DNA of 64,000 bases, from positions 1 through 64,000 of the forward strand of contig JALFBM010000014.1 of assembly GCA_022773425.1 (NCBI GenBank). Direction: 5' to 3'. The stretch's first letter is position 1; every line of letters begins with the position of its first letter. The DNA is from Selenomonadaceae bacterium. GTDB lineage: Bacteria > Bacillota > Negativicutes > Selenomonadales > Selenomonadaceae. Positions 28,671 through 38,177 of this stretch are shown here, one piece after another. The position numbers and the translations under genes are program-made. The notes under the pieces are model-generated. The model was not told the DNA's origin, ran no database searches, and saw only the letters and a list, made by a program, of their open reading frames with translations.

Positions 28671-29531
28671 ATGGCAGTAGACTACAAGGAACTCAAGAAG
28701 GGCGGACTCATGCGGCAGAAACAGAAGGACTGTTTCTCCATGCGCCTGAAGTCGGTCGGTGGGCATTTTACGGCGAAGCAGCTGGATGTCATTCAGCAGG
28801 TCGCGGAAAAATACGGCAAAGGCTATGTGCATCTGACGAGCCGTCAGGGCATTGAGATCCCCTATATCCGCTTGCAGGATATCGAGGAGGTCAAAGGCGC
28901 TTTGAAGCAGGGCGGCGTCGAGATCGGCGTCTGCGGCCCGCGCGTGCGCACGATCACGGCGTGCCAGGGGGCGGCAACCTGCCCGTCCGGTCTCATCGAT
29001 ACGGTGAAGATGGCCAACGAATTCGACCGCCGCTATGGCGGCAAAGAGCTCCCGCATAAGTTCAAGTTCGGGTTCACGGGCTGTCACAACAACTGCCTGA
29101 AGGCGGAGGAGAACGACTTCGGCGTAAAGGGCGGCGTCATGCCGAAATGGGATGCGGCGTCCTGTACGTATTGCGGCGTCTGCGAAGCCGTTTGTCCGGA
29201 AAAGGCCATCAAGGTCGATCGGGACGGACAGAGCCTCGATTTTGACGCGGATGCCTGCGTGTACTGCGGCAAATGCATCAAGAGCTGCCCGACGGATTCG
29301 TGGACGGGCGAGAATGGCTTCGTGATTTCGTTTGGCGGACTCTATGGCAACCGCATTGCGGTCGGCCGTCATTTCCTGCCGATCGTCTTTGATGAGGAGA
29401 AGGTCTATGAGATCGTCGATGTCACGCTCCAATTCTTTGAGGACAACGCGAAGCCGAGCGAGCGTTTCGCGAACTGCCTCGATCGCGTGGGCTGGGATAA
29501 ATTTCAGAAGAAAGTGGAGGAAGTCTTATGA
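28671..29531 (+). CDS. sulfite/nitrite reductase-like siroheme [4Fe-4S] protein with two ferredoxin-type clusters
   Basis: ACQGAATCPSG and GCHNNCLKAEEND (C-x5-C...C-x3-C), CTYCGVCEAVCP, CVYCGKCIKSCP. Confidence 0.88.
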   Translation: MAVDYKELKKGGLMRQKQKDCFSMRLKSVGGHFTAKQLDVIQQVAEKYGKGYVHLTSRQGIEIPYIRLQDIEEVKGALKQGGVEIGVCGPRVRTITACQGAATCPSGLIDTVKMANEFDRRYGGKELPHKFKFGFTGCHNNCLKAEENDFGVKGGVMPKWDAASCTYCGVCEAVCPEKAIKVDRDGQSLDFDADACVYCGKCIKSCPTDSWTGENGFVISFGGLYGNRIAVGRHFLPIVFDEEKVYEIVDVTLQFFEDNAKPSERFANCLDRVGWDKFQKKVEEVL

Positions 29532-29776
29532 GCCGGAAGCAAGCAGATGCGGCGATTGACATCACGGATGTCGTCTGTCCGATTACCTTTGTCAAGGTAA
29601 AGGTCGCACTCGAGGAGCTCGAGGACGGGCAGACGCTCGCCGTGCACCTGAACGACGGCGAGCCGATCCAGAATGTGCCGCGCAGCCTGAAAGACGAGGG
29701 GCACAAGGTGCTGTCCGTGGACAAGAACGAGGATGGCACGTTTTCCCTGCTCGTAGAAAAAGGCGGCCTGGCGTGA
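29528..29776 (+). CDS. TusA/SirA-family sulfurtransferase
   Basis: DITDVVCPITFVKVKVALEELEDGQTLAVHLNDGEPIQNVPRSLKDEGHKVLSV. Confidence 0.85.
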   Translation: MSRKQADAAIDITDVVCPITFVKVKVALEELEDGQTLAVHLNDGEPIQNVPRSLKDEGHKVLSVDKNEDGTFSLLVEKGGLA

Positions 29777-29841
29777 AGTTCACGACGCGGCTCCTGCACG
29801 AGGCGTTTGCGCCAGACCCGTCGACCGGCGCGACGACACTG

Positions 29842-29869
29842 CCTTCCCGATAGGAAGGCTTTTTTCTTG
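29842..29869 (+). terminator. intrinsic terminator of the sulfur-carrier cluster
   Basis: GCCTTCC-CGAT-AGGAAGGC-TTTTTT. Confidence 0.8.
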
Positions 29870-29931
29870 ACTTTCTGCTGTTTTTGCTTTAGGCTATACA
29901 AGGTGATAGAATAGGAAAGGGTGGTGATTCC

Positions 29932-30378
29932 GTGACGTTCCGGACGGAGTATCATGTCAATTACTATGAAACCGACGCGATGGCCGTGGTGCATCATTCG
30001 AATTATGTGCGCTGGTTTGAGAACGGACGCGTCGATTTTCTGCATCAACTTGGGATATCGCTCAACGATATGACGGCCGATGGGTTTTCCTACCCGATTA
30101 CGGAGGTCAGCGTGAAGTATCTTGAGCCGGCTCATTTTGACGATATCGTGATCATTGAGACCATTCCGACCGCGCTGACGCGCGCGAAGATGGAGTTCGA
30201 CTACCGCGTCATCAAGAAGGGGACGCAGGAGCTGCTCGTGACCGGACATACCCAGAATGTGTTTACGAGCCTGGAAACCGGCCACATCACCCGTCTGCCA
30301 GAGAAGTATTACGGCAAGCTCCGCGAGATCATGAAGAAGGTCAAGGCAGAAAAGGCACAGAAAGCCGCAAAAGCGTGA
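29932..30378 (+). CDS. acyl-CoA thioesterase (YbgC/4-hydroxybenzoyl-CoA thioesterase family)
   Basis: EYHVNYYETDAMAVVHHSNYVRWFENGRVDFL hot-dog motif. Confidence 0.9.
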   Translation: MTFRTEYHVNYYETDAMAVVHHSNYVRWFENGRVDFLHQLGISLNDMTADGFSYPITEVSVKYLEPAHFDDIVIIETIPTALTRAKMEFDYRVIKKGTQELLVTGHTQNVFTSLETGHITRLPEKYYGKLREIMKKVKAEKAQKAAKA

Positions 30379-30403
30379 GATTGTCGAAAGAGGAGGAATC
30401 ATC

Positions 30404-30964
30404 GTGACTGTCGTAGATTGGATTGTCGGCCTGCTCGCCGCAATCGTCGTCATCGTGTTGCTCGCAAAGCTCATCCTTTGCGCGCTGGGAAAAGAGGATA
30501 TCCGCGTCAAGACGGACGCACCGTTTGAGTTGGTTTCAAAGGATGCAGACAGCATGATCATCCAAAAGAAGCTGACCTACTACAACGAGGGCAAACAGTG
30601 CGCAACGCTCATGGACGCCTTTGTCCGCCCCCTGCTGCCGTACGAGCAGTACGATGGCATCGAGGCGCGCGGCAAGGCGGAACGCGAGGGATATCCGCGC
30701 GAGGACGACTACTTTGAGGCCGTGCTGATCCAGAAAAAGGGCGACCGGAACCACGAGGATGTGCTGAACGTCTATGCAAAGGTCAAGCTCACGGCCCGCA
30801 AGGGCATGAGCCTCGATGAGGCGCTCTCGCACATGGTGGACCTGCCGCTCGATATCCTTTGGCAGGAGACCGGCCGCACGCCGTGGCATTACCGCAAAGT
30901 GCAGCTGATCCTCCCGGCGGAGGAGATCGCGAAGCTTGCGGGCGTTGCGTTGAAGCGGGATTAA
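30404..30964 (+). CDS. hypothetical protein with N-terminal TM helix
   Basis: TVVDWIVGLLAAIVVIVLLAKLILCALG followed by a 150-aa soluble domain; start may be GTG/ATG near 30404. Confidence 0.6.
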   Translation: MTVVDWIVGLLAAIVVIVLLAKLILCALGKEDIRVKTDAPFELVSKDADSMIIQKKLTYYNEGKQCATLMDAFVRPLLPYEQYDGIEARGKAEREGYPREDDYFEAVLIQKKGDRNHEDVLNVYAKVKLTARKGMSLDEALSHMVDLPLDILWQETGRTPWHYRKVQLILPAEEIAKLAGVALKRD

Positions 30965-30977
30965 AGGAGGCAGAGGC

Positions 30978-31646
30978 ATGGCTGAAGAGAAATTGACATT
31001 GATTCCGGTGCCGACGCGCATCTTTACGGAAAAAGACGATATCGTCGACTGCATCGACCATTACACCAAGGGAAAGGTTGGACCTGATGATCTGATCTGC
31101 TCGGCGGAAAGCGTCATTGCGATCACGCAGGGGCGCTATGTGCGCCCGGAGGACCTGAAGATCTCCCGCGTCGCGCAGTTCTGCTGCCGTTTTATCCCGG
31201 ATTACGGCTCTCTCGCGTCGCCGCACGGCATGCAGTCGCTGATGAACGTCGAGGGCAAATGGCGCGTGGCGTTCGCGCTGTTCGCGGGCTTCTTCGCGAA
31301 GCTCGTCGGCAAATCCGGTATGTTCTACAAATGGGGCGGCAAGGAGACCGCGATGATCGACGATGTCACGGGCACGATGCCGCCGTTTGACAAATGCATC
31401 GTCTACGGGCCGGCGGACGCAGATGACGTCGCGAAGGCCATCCAGGAGCGCACGGGCGCGTTCGGTGCGATGGTCGCCGATGTCAACGACCTCAAGCGCT
31501 CGCGCGTCGTCGGCATCACGCCGGAAGTCGACGGGGAGATCGCGCGGATGCTGTTGATCGACAACCCGTTCGGCAACGCGAGCCAGAAGACGCCGATCTG
31601 CATCATCAAGAACTATCGGCAGTATCAGGAAAGCAAAAAACAGTAA
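30978..31646 (+). CDS. CofE-like (F420-0:gamma-glutamyl ligase family) protein
   Basis: MAEEKLTLIPVPTRIFTEKDDIVDCIDHYT...DDLICSAESVIAITQGRYV; resembles CofE family N-terminal architecture. Confidence 0.65.
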   Translation: MAEEKLTLIPVPTRIFTEKDDIVDCIDHYTKGKVGPDDLICSAESVIAITQGRYVRPEDLKISRVAQFCCRFIPDYGSLASPHGMQSLMNVEGKWRVAFALFAGFFAKLVGKSGMFYKWGGKETAMIDDVTGTMPPFDKCIVYGPADADDVAKAIQERTGAFGAMVADVNDLKRSRVVGITPEVDGEIARMLLIDNPFGNASQKTPICIIKNYRQYQESKKQ

Positions 31647-31818
31647 ATGGTTCCGCCGGCCAAAAAACGGCAGGACGTCAAAAAACCTTCCTTGCGGAAG
31701 GCTTTTTTCTTCCTAAATAAGATAGGAAAATCGATCATGCAAATTTTGCATACACCATATGAGCAGACAACATGTGTGACGCGGTTACCGCGTGTTAGAA
31801 TAGGGGAGGTCCTTTTCC

Positions 31819-32412
31819 GTGAAACGAATCGTGTTGGCAACGAAAAACGAGGGTAAGATCCGGGAGATCCGGGGCGCTTTTGCGCACCTGCCGGTGGAGG
31901 TCCTATCGCTCGCGGAGCTCGGGACGTTCCCGGACGCCGTCGAGGATGGAGAAACCTTTGAGCAGAATGCACGCATCAAGGCGGAATTTTATCAGCAGCA
32001 GACGCATGAGGCGGTGCTCGCCGATGATTCCGGCCTGGAGATCGCGGTGCTCGGCGGCGCTCCCGGCGTGCATTCCGCACGCTTTGCAGGAGGCGTGCAT
32101 GCGAGCGATGCGGCGAACAACCAAAAAATGCTCGCAGAGCTCGAAAAGAGGGGCGTCTCGGAATCCCCCGCCGACTACCGCTGCGTCTTGCATTTCTGCG
32201 ACACGGATGGGACGGTGCTCTCGGCGGAAGGGCGCGTTGACGGCTTGATCCGCACGCAGGCGCACGGCTCAGGCGGCTTCGGCTACGATCCGTATTTTTA
32301 CATCGGAACGCGCACGATGGCCGATATGACGCCGGAAGAGAAGGGGGCCATCAGTCACCGAGGCAAGGCGCTGCGCGCGCTCGTGAAGAAGCTGGAGGAT
32401 TATCTGAAATGA
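31819..32412 (+). CDS. rdgB: XTP/dITP diphosphatase (RdgB/HAM1)
   Basis: MKRIVLATKNEGKIREIRGAF; VLADDSGLEIAVLGGAPGVHSARFAG; GFGYDPYF. Confidence 0.95.
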   Translation: MKRIVLATKNEGKIREIRGAFAHLPVEVLSLAELGTFPDAVEDGETFEQNARIKAEFYQQQTHEAVLADDSGLEIAVLGGAPGVHSARFAGGVHASDAANNQKMLAELEKRGVSESPADYRCVLHFCDTDGTVLSAEGRVDGLIRTQAHGSGGFGYDPYFYIGTRTMADMTPEEKGAISHRGKALRALVKKLEDYLK

Positions 32413-32897
32413 TCATCGGAGTGGTAAGCGACAGCCATGGGAATACGTGCGCCATCGACCAGACGCTGGCATTCCTTGCCGAGCAGGGCGTCGAACCCGA
32501 CGCGTGGATCCATGCCGGCGATGTGACGCCCGATGCCGATTATCTCGCGATGCTCACGCAGAAAGAGGTTTACAAGGTCGCCGGGAACTGCGACTGGCCG
32601 GATTCGCGCGTGCCTTACGTGCGCGTCGTGCAGCTCGTGGGGCACCGCATTTTGCTGACACACGGACATACCTATGGCGCGCAGTATACGCTCGATCTCA
32701 TGGTGCGCGCGGCGTCGTCGAAGGACTGCGACGGCATCGTTTTCGGACACACGCACGCCGTGACGTATTTCCCCGGGGCAATTACGATCTTGAATCCGGG
32801 CAGCGTTGCGCGTCCGCGCGACGACGGACAGGGCTCATTCGCCTTGCTGACGCTCGAAAAAAATCAGGCGATTTCCGCGAAAATTTTCCGGATTTAG
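32409..32897 (+). CDS. YfcE/MJ0936 family metallophosphoesterase
   Basis: MIIGVVSDSHGN, VAGNCDW, LLTHGHTYG, DGIVFGHTHAVTYF. Confidence 0.93.
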   Translation: MIIGVVSDSHGNTCAIDQTLAFLAEQGVEPDAWIHAGDVTPDADYLAMLTQKEVYKVAGNCDWPDSRVPYVRVVQLVGHRILLTHGHTYGAQYTLDLMVRAASSKDCDGIVFGHTHAVTYFPGAITILNPGSVARPRDDGQGSFALLTLEKNQAISAKIFRI

Positions 32898-32957
32898 AAG
32901 GAGAATTTTTGCGAATATCCAATATAGAACAATAGTGTGGTATGCATTTTTCAGCTC

Positions 32958-32990
32958 TGTGAGAGGATCACAAAAAGTGAACTCGGTTCA
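32958..32990. promoter_or_regulatory. two short inverted repeats upstream of the fumarase promoter
   Basis: TGTGA-GAGGA-TCACA (32958-32972) and TGAAC-TCG-GTTCA (32978-32990); promoter TTGTAA-17-TACTAT at 33025-33053. Confidence 0.45.
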
Positions 32991-33083
32991 TATTTTATGC
33001 GGCTTCACGGCACATTCTTCCTGCTTGTAAGACAAGATGAAATGTGCTACTATAGAGCTAAAGGTGTATGATAAGTTGTATTT

Positions 33084-33941
33084 ATGGGAGGGATTACTTT
33101 GCGAGAACTCGACGTAAAGACAATCACGGAAAACGTGGCCGAGATGTGCAAGGAAGCAGCTTACTATCTGCCGGACGATGTTGTGGCGGCGCTCAAGAAG
33201 GGCCGCGAGACGGAGAAGTCGCCAGTAGGGCAGAACGTGCTCGACCAGATCATCAAGAATGCGGAGATCGCAAAGAACGAAGATCGTCCGTACTGCCAGG
33301 ATACGGGTATCACGATTGTCTTCCTCGAAGTCGGTCAGGACCTTCATATCGTCGGCGGCGATCTGGAAGAAGCGGTCAACAAGGGCATCGGCAAAGGCTA
33401 CACGGACGGCTACCTGCGTAAATCCGTCGTCGGCGAGCCGCTGTTCAACCGCGTCAACACGGGCGACAACACGCCGGGCGTCATCTACACGAAGATCGTT
33501 CCGGGCGACAAGCTCAAGATCACGGTCGAGCCGAAGGGCTTTGGTTCGGAGAACAAGGGCGGCGTCAAGATGCTCGTTCCGGCCGATGGCGTCGAGGGCG
33601 TGAAGAAAGCCGTCATGGATATTATCCTGCACGCGAGCATGAACCCGTGCCCGCCGGAGGTCGTCGGTATCGGTATCGGCGGCACGATGGACAAGGCCGC
33701 GCTCATGAGTAAGCTCGCGCTGACGCGTTCCATCGACTCGCATAACCCGATGCCGGAATACGCGAAACTCGAGGACGAACTCCTCGATCTCATCAACCAG
33801 ACGGGTATCGGACCGCAGCTCGGCGGCTCGACGACTTGCCTTGGCGTCAACATCGAATGGGGCCCGACGCACATCGCCGGTCTGCCGGTCGCAGTGACGA
33901 TCTGCTGCCACGCTTGCCGTCATAAGACCCGCACGCTTTGA
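33084..33941 (+). CDS. fumarate hydratase, alpha subunit (class I, TtdA-like)
   Basis: LRELDVKTITENVAEMCKEAAYYLPDDV; YCQDTGITIVFLEVGQD; MNPCPPEVVGIGIGGTMDKAALMSK. Confidence 0.93.
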   Translation: MGGITLRELDVKTITENVAEMCKEAAYYLPDDVVAALKKGRETEKSPVGQNVLDQIIKNAEIAKNEDRPYCQDTGITIVFLEVGQDLHIVGGDLEEAVNKGIGKGYTDGYLRKSVVGEPLFNRVNTGDNTPGVIYTKIVPGDKLKITVEPKGFGSENKGGVKMLVPADGVEGVKKAVMDIILHASMNPCPPEVVGIGIGGTMDKAALMSKLALTRSIDSHNPMPEYAKLEDELLDLINQTGIGPQLGGSTTCLGVNIEWGPTHIAGLPVAVTICCHACRHKTRTL

Positions 33942-33984
33942 TGCGCGGACGTTTCGATGATCTGTGAGATAGGAGGATATAAAA

Positions 33985-34551
33985 ATGGCAGAACCAATTA
34001 AAATCCGTACGCCGTTTACGGAAGAGATGTCGCACAAGCTTCATATCGGTGATGCGGTACTCATCACGGGTGAGATCTACGCAGCGCGCGATGCGGCGCA
34101 TAAGAAGATGACGGAGGCTCTCGCACGCGGCGAGGAGCTCCCGATTGACTGGCACAACAAGATGGTCTATTACCTCGGCCCGACGCCGGCAAAGCCGGGC
34201 GATCCGATCGGCTCCTGCGGCCCGACGACCTCCGGCCGTATGGATGCGTATACGCCGACGATGCTCGATCAGGGCATCAAGGGCATGATCGGCAAGGGTT
34301 CCCGTACGAAGGAAGTCGTCGAGTCCATGAAGAAGAATGGCGTCACGTATTTCGCGGCAGTCGGCGGCGCAGCAGCTCTGATTGCAAAATCCGTCAAGAA
34401 ATACGAAGTGCTCGCGTATCCGGAGCTCGGCCCGGAAGCGCTCGCACGGCTCACGGTTGAGGATTTCCCGGCAATCGTCGTTATCGACTGCGAGGGCAAC
34501 AACCTCTACGACGTAAATCAGAAGAAATTCCGCACGCTGAAAGGCTATTGA
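33985..34551 (+). CDS. fumarate hydratase, beta subunit (class I, TtdB-like)
   Basis: DAVLITGEIYAARDAAHKKMTEAL; YLGPTPAKPGDPIGSCGPTTSGRMDAYTPTML. Confidence 0.93.
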   Translation: MAEPIKIRTPFTEEMSHKLHIGDAVLITGEIYAARDAAHKKMTEALARGEELPIDWHNKMVYYLGPTPAKPGDPIGSCGPTTSGRMDAYTPTMLDQGIKGMIGKGSRTKEVVESMKKNGVTYFAAVGGAAALIAKSVKKYEVLAYPELGPEALARLTVEDFPAIVVIDCEGNNLYDVNQKKFRTLKGY

Positions 34552-34646
34552 TACAGGATTAAGATGGGATGATTCCAGGGCTCCCCGCGGTTTTTGCCGC
34601 CCGTGGGCCTTGCTCTATTCCCGAGAGAGTTTTTAGGAGGTACAGA

Positions 34647-35273
34647 ATGTATCATACAAGTTTCTATTTACGCCGCCTGCATTCCCTGGTCGGTCTGCTC
34701 GTGCTCGGCGTAGTCATCTTCGAGCATATCTTCACGAACTCGATGGCTATGGGCGGCGCGGCAGCGCTGAACGGCGCACTCGCTATGATGGAACTCATTC
34801 CGCGTCCGGTATTCCTCGCGATTGAGGTATGCGGCATCGCCGTTCCGCTGTTGTTCCACGGGATTTATGGCATTTACATCGCTCTGCAGGCCAACACGAA
34901 CGCGCGCCACTATGGGTATTCCCGCAACTGGCAGTTCACGCTGCAGCGCGCGACGGCCTGGTATCTGGTTGCCTTCCTGATCTGGCATGTCGGTTATCTC
35001 CGCGTCTTCACGAAGGGCGTCACGGGCACGCCGATTTCCTATGAGCTGCTTCAGAATCTCTTCACGAGCAGCCCGATCACGACGGTGCTCTACATCATCG
35101 GTATGTTTGCTGCCATCTTCCACTTCACGAACGGTATCACGACGTTCTGCATGACCTGGGGTATTGCCAAGGGGCCGCGCTGCCAGAAAGTCATCAACTT
35201 CCTCTCAATGTGCCTCTGCGTCGTCCTCTGCCTCATCACGCTCGCTTTCATGGCAAGCTATTTCGTGATGTAA
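34647..35273 (+). CDS. succinate dehydrogenase/fumarate reductase cytochrome b subunit
   Basis: MYHTSFYLRRLHSLVGLLVLGVVIFEHIFTNSMAMGG; YGYSRNWQFTLQRATAWYLVAFLIWHVGYL. Confidence 0.92.
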   Translation: MYHTSFYLRRLHSLVGLLVLGVVIFEHIFTNSMAMGGAAALNGALAMMELIPRPVFLAIEVCGIAVPLLFHGIYGIYIALQANTNARHYGYSRNWQFTLQRATAWYLVAFLIWHVGYLRVFTKGVTGTPISYELLQNLFTSSPITTVLYIIGMFAAIFHFTNGITTFCMTWGIAKGPRCQKVINFLSMCLCVVLCLITLAFMASYFVM

Positions 35274-35304
35274 GACACGCTGTGTAAGAAAAGGAGACAA
35301 ATCC

Positions 35305-37212
35305 ATGGCTAAAAAACCAGAAAAGAAGATTATCGTCGTAGGCGGCGGCCTTTCGGGCCTCATGGCTACGCTGAAGATTTGCGAGGACGGCGGCAAAGTC
35401 GACCTGTTCTCCTATTGCCCGGTCAAGCGCTCCCATTCCCTCTGCGCACAGGGCGGCATCAACGCCTGCATGGATACGAAGGGCGAGCATGATTCCATCT
35501 ATGAGCATTTCGATGATACGGTTTACGGCGGCGACTTCCTCGCCGATCAGCTCGCCGTAAAGGGCATGGTTGAGGCTGCGCCGAAGCTCATCAAGATGTT
35601 CGACCGCATGGGCGTTCCGTTCACGCGTACGGCCGAGGGCGTGCTCGACCTCCGCAATTTCGGCGGCCAGAAGAACAAGCGCACGGTATTCGCGGGCTCC
35701 ACGACGGGCCAGCAGCTTCTGTACGCGCTCGACGAGCAGGTACGCCGCTGGGAAGTCAAGGGCGGCGTCAAGAAGTATGAGTTCTGGGAATTCATCAAGG
35801 TCATCAAGAATAAGGACGGTATCTGTCGCGGCATCGTCGCGCAGAACATGAACTCGAACGAGATCGTCGCGTTCCGCGCGGACGCGGTCATCCTCGCGAC
35901 GGGCGGCCCGGGCCAGGTCTACGGCCGCTGCACGGCTTCGACCATCTGCAACGGCTCCGCGGTCTCTGCGGTCTATCAGCAGGGTGCGGATCTCGGCAAC
36001 CCGGAGTTCCTGCAGATCCATCCGACGGCGATCCCGGGCTCGGACAAGAACCGCCTGATGAGCGAGGCTTGCCGCGGCGAGGGCGGCCGCGTCTGGGTCT
36101 ATCGCGAGAACCCGACGACGCACGAGAAAGAGCGCTGGTACTTCCTCGAGGATATGTACCCGGCATACGGCAACCTCGTGCCGCGTGATGTCGCATCCCG
36201 CGCCATCTACAAGGTCGTCGTGCACATGGGCCTCGGCATGCACAACCCGAACCGCGTTTACCTCGACCTTTCGCATATCCCGGCGGCTTACCTCGAGCGC
36301 AAGCTCGGCGGCATCCTCGAGATGTACAGCGACTTCATGGGTCAGGATCCGCGCAAGGTCCCGATGGAAATCTTCCCGTCGATCCATTACTCGATGGGCG
36401 GCATCTGGGTAGACCGCATGCATCATACGAATATCCCGGGTCTGCTCGCATCCGGCGAGTGCGATTATCAGTACCATGGCGCAAACCGCCTCGGTGCGAA
36501 CTCGCTGCTCTCCGCGACGTATTCCGGCACGATTTCCGGTCCGGAGGCCCTGCGCGTTGCACGCAGCGGCGAACTCGGCGACGAGCTCACGGATGAGGAA
36601 CTCGAAAAGGCACGTCAGGACTGCGTCGACGAGTTCGACAAGATCCGCAACATGAACGGTTCGGTCAACGCACATCAGCTCCACCACAAGCTCGGCGACA
36701 TCATGTACAAGTATGTATCCGTTGAGCGCGATAACAACGGCCTCGAGCAGTGCGTCACGGAGCTCAAGGAGCTCCTGAAAGAGTGGAACGACATCGGCGT
36801 CACGGATCACGGCACCTGGGCGAACCAGGAAGCCATGTTCGTCCGCCAGCTCCGCAACATGATCATCTACGCGATGGCCATCACGAAGTCCGCGCTGCTG
36901 CGCGACGAGAGCCGCGGTGCGCATGCGAAGATCGTTCTGAAGTCCGACTGGGATCAGCTCGACGACGCGCGCAAGGAAGGCCTCAAGAAGAAGTATGGCA
37001 AGTTCCACTTCGATGAGAAGACGGGCCGTGCCATGACGGACGACGGCAAGGATGACCTCGTATTCTTCGAGCGCGACGACAAGCGTTTCATGCGCACGAC
37101 AATCGTCGACTTTGATGCGGACAAGGAAGAGCCGGAAGTCACCTATCGTGAGTTCGAGCACTCTCTCATCAAGCCGCGTCTGCGTAACTACGCCGTAGCT
37201 AAGAAAGAGTAA
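35305..37212 (+). CDS. succinate dehydrogenase/fumarate reductase flavoprotein subunit
   Basis: KIIVVGGGLSGLMATLKICEDGGKVDLFSYCPVKRSHSLCAQGGINA; FPSIHYSMGGIWVD. Confidence 0.96.
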   Translation: MAKKPEKKIIVVGGGLSGLMATLKICEDGGKVDLFSYCPVKRSHSLCAQGGINACMDTKGEHDSIYEHFDDTVYGGDFLADQLAVKGMVEAAPKLIKMFDRMGVPFTRTAEGVLDLRNFGGQKNKRTVFAGSTTGQQLLYALDEQVRRWEVKGGVKKYEFWEFIKVIKNKDGICRGIVAQNMNSNEIVAFRADAVILATGGPGQVYGRCTASTICNGSAVSAVYQQGADLGNPEFLQIHPTAIPGSDKNRLMSEACRGEGGRVWVYRENPTTHEKERWYFLEDMYPAYGNLVPRDVASRAIYKVVVHMGLGMHNPNRVYLDLSHIPAAYLERKLGGILEMYSDFMGQDPRKVPMEIFPSIHYSMGGIWVDRMHHTNIPGLLASGECDYQYHGANRLGANSLLSATYSGTISGPEALRVARSGELGDELTDEELEKARQDCVDEFDKIRNMNGSVNAHQLHHKLGDIMYKYVSVERDNNGLEQCVTELKELLKEWNDIGVTDHGTWANQEAMFVRQLRNMIIYAMAITKSALLRDESRGAHAKIVLKSDWDQLDDARKEGLKKKYGKFHFDEKTGRAMTDDGKDDLVFFERDDKRFMRTTIVDFDADKEEPEVTYREFEHSLIKPRLRNYAVAKKE

Positions 37213-37229
37213 GAGGGAGGATACATAGA

Positions 37230-37982
37230 ATGGCAGAACAGAAAATGGTTAGATTCATCATCGAACGCCAGGACGGCCCGAAGGACAAGCCGTATGAGCA
37301 GCAGTTCGATGTTCCGTACCGCCCCGGACTCAACGTCGTTGCGGCACTCATGGAAATCCAGAAGAACCCGGTGACCGTCGATGGCAAGCGCGTTCCTCCT
37401 GTCGTTTGGGAGTGCAACTGCCTCGAGAAGGTCTGCGGTGCCTGCATGATGGTCATCAACGGCAAGGCCCGTCAGGCTTGCTGCTCGCTGGTTGACAAAC
37501 TCGACCAGCCGATCCATCTGGCTCCGGCACGCACGTTCCCGGTCATCCGCGATCTGCTGATCGATCGCTCCGTGATGTTCGAGTCCCTGAAGCGCATCCA
37601 CGGCTGGGTTGAGGTCGATGGCACCTGGGAAGTCAAGGACGCGCCGATTCAGAACCCGTATACGGCGCAGACGGCCTACGAGATCTCGCACTGCATGACC
37701 TGCGGCTGCTGCCTCGAGGCATGCCCGAACGTCGGTCCGCAGTCCGATTTCATCGGCCCGGCTCCGACGGTACAGGCGTATCTCTTCAACCTGCATCCGC
37801 TCGGAAAGTTCGACGCGCCGACGCGCCTGAACGCACTGATGGAAAAAGGCGGTATCACGAGCTGCGGCAACAGCCAGAACTGCGTCGAGGTCTGCCCGAA
37901 GAACATCAAGCTGACGACCTATCTCGCACAGCTCAACCGCGATGTCAACAAACAGGCGCTGCGCAACATCTTCGATCATTGA
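37230..37982 (+). CDS. succinate dehydrogenase/fumarate reductase iron-sulfur subunit
   Basis: WECNCLEKVCGACMMVINGKARQAC; CMTCGCCLEACPN; CGNSQNCVEVCPKNI. Confidence 0.96.
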   Translation: MAEQKMVRFIIERQDGPKDKPYEQQFDVPYRPGLNVVAALMEIQKNPVTVDGKRVPPVVWECNCLEKVCGACMMVINGKARQACCSLVDKLDQPIHLAPARTFPVIRDLLIDRSVMFESLKRIHGWVEVDGTWEVKDAPIQNPYTAQTAYEISHCMTCGCCLEACPNVGPQSDFIGPAPTVQAYLFNLHPLGKFDAPTRLNALMEKGGITSCGNSQNCVEVCPKNIKLTTYLAQLNRDVNKQALRNIFDH

Positions 37983-38020
37983 TCGGGATCGCCGCGGCCT
38001 GAAAACAGAAAGCCAACAGA

Positions 38021-38074
38021 AAAGCCCCATAGGGCGTCCGCCATCCGCGGCGCAGCCCTATGGGGCTCTTTTCT
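38021..38074 (+). terminator. intrinsic terminator after the SDH/FRD operon
   Basis: AAAAGCCCCATAGGGC ... GCCCTATGGGGCTCTTTT. Confidence 0.8.
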
Positions 38075-38177
38075 GTAGACAAAAGGAGGAACCAGATTAC
38101 ACCACTTCCCGGTTGCGGCTTTTTTTTGTATAATGAAACTATCCATTTGAGAAAAGAAAGGTGGAGGCTTGCAAGCG

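Noticed and set aside
35248-37161. 637-aa minus-strand ORF
   Set aside because: Antisense to the clear SDH/FRD flavoprotein gene; composition typical of shadow ORFs.
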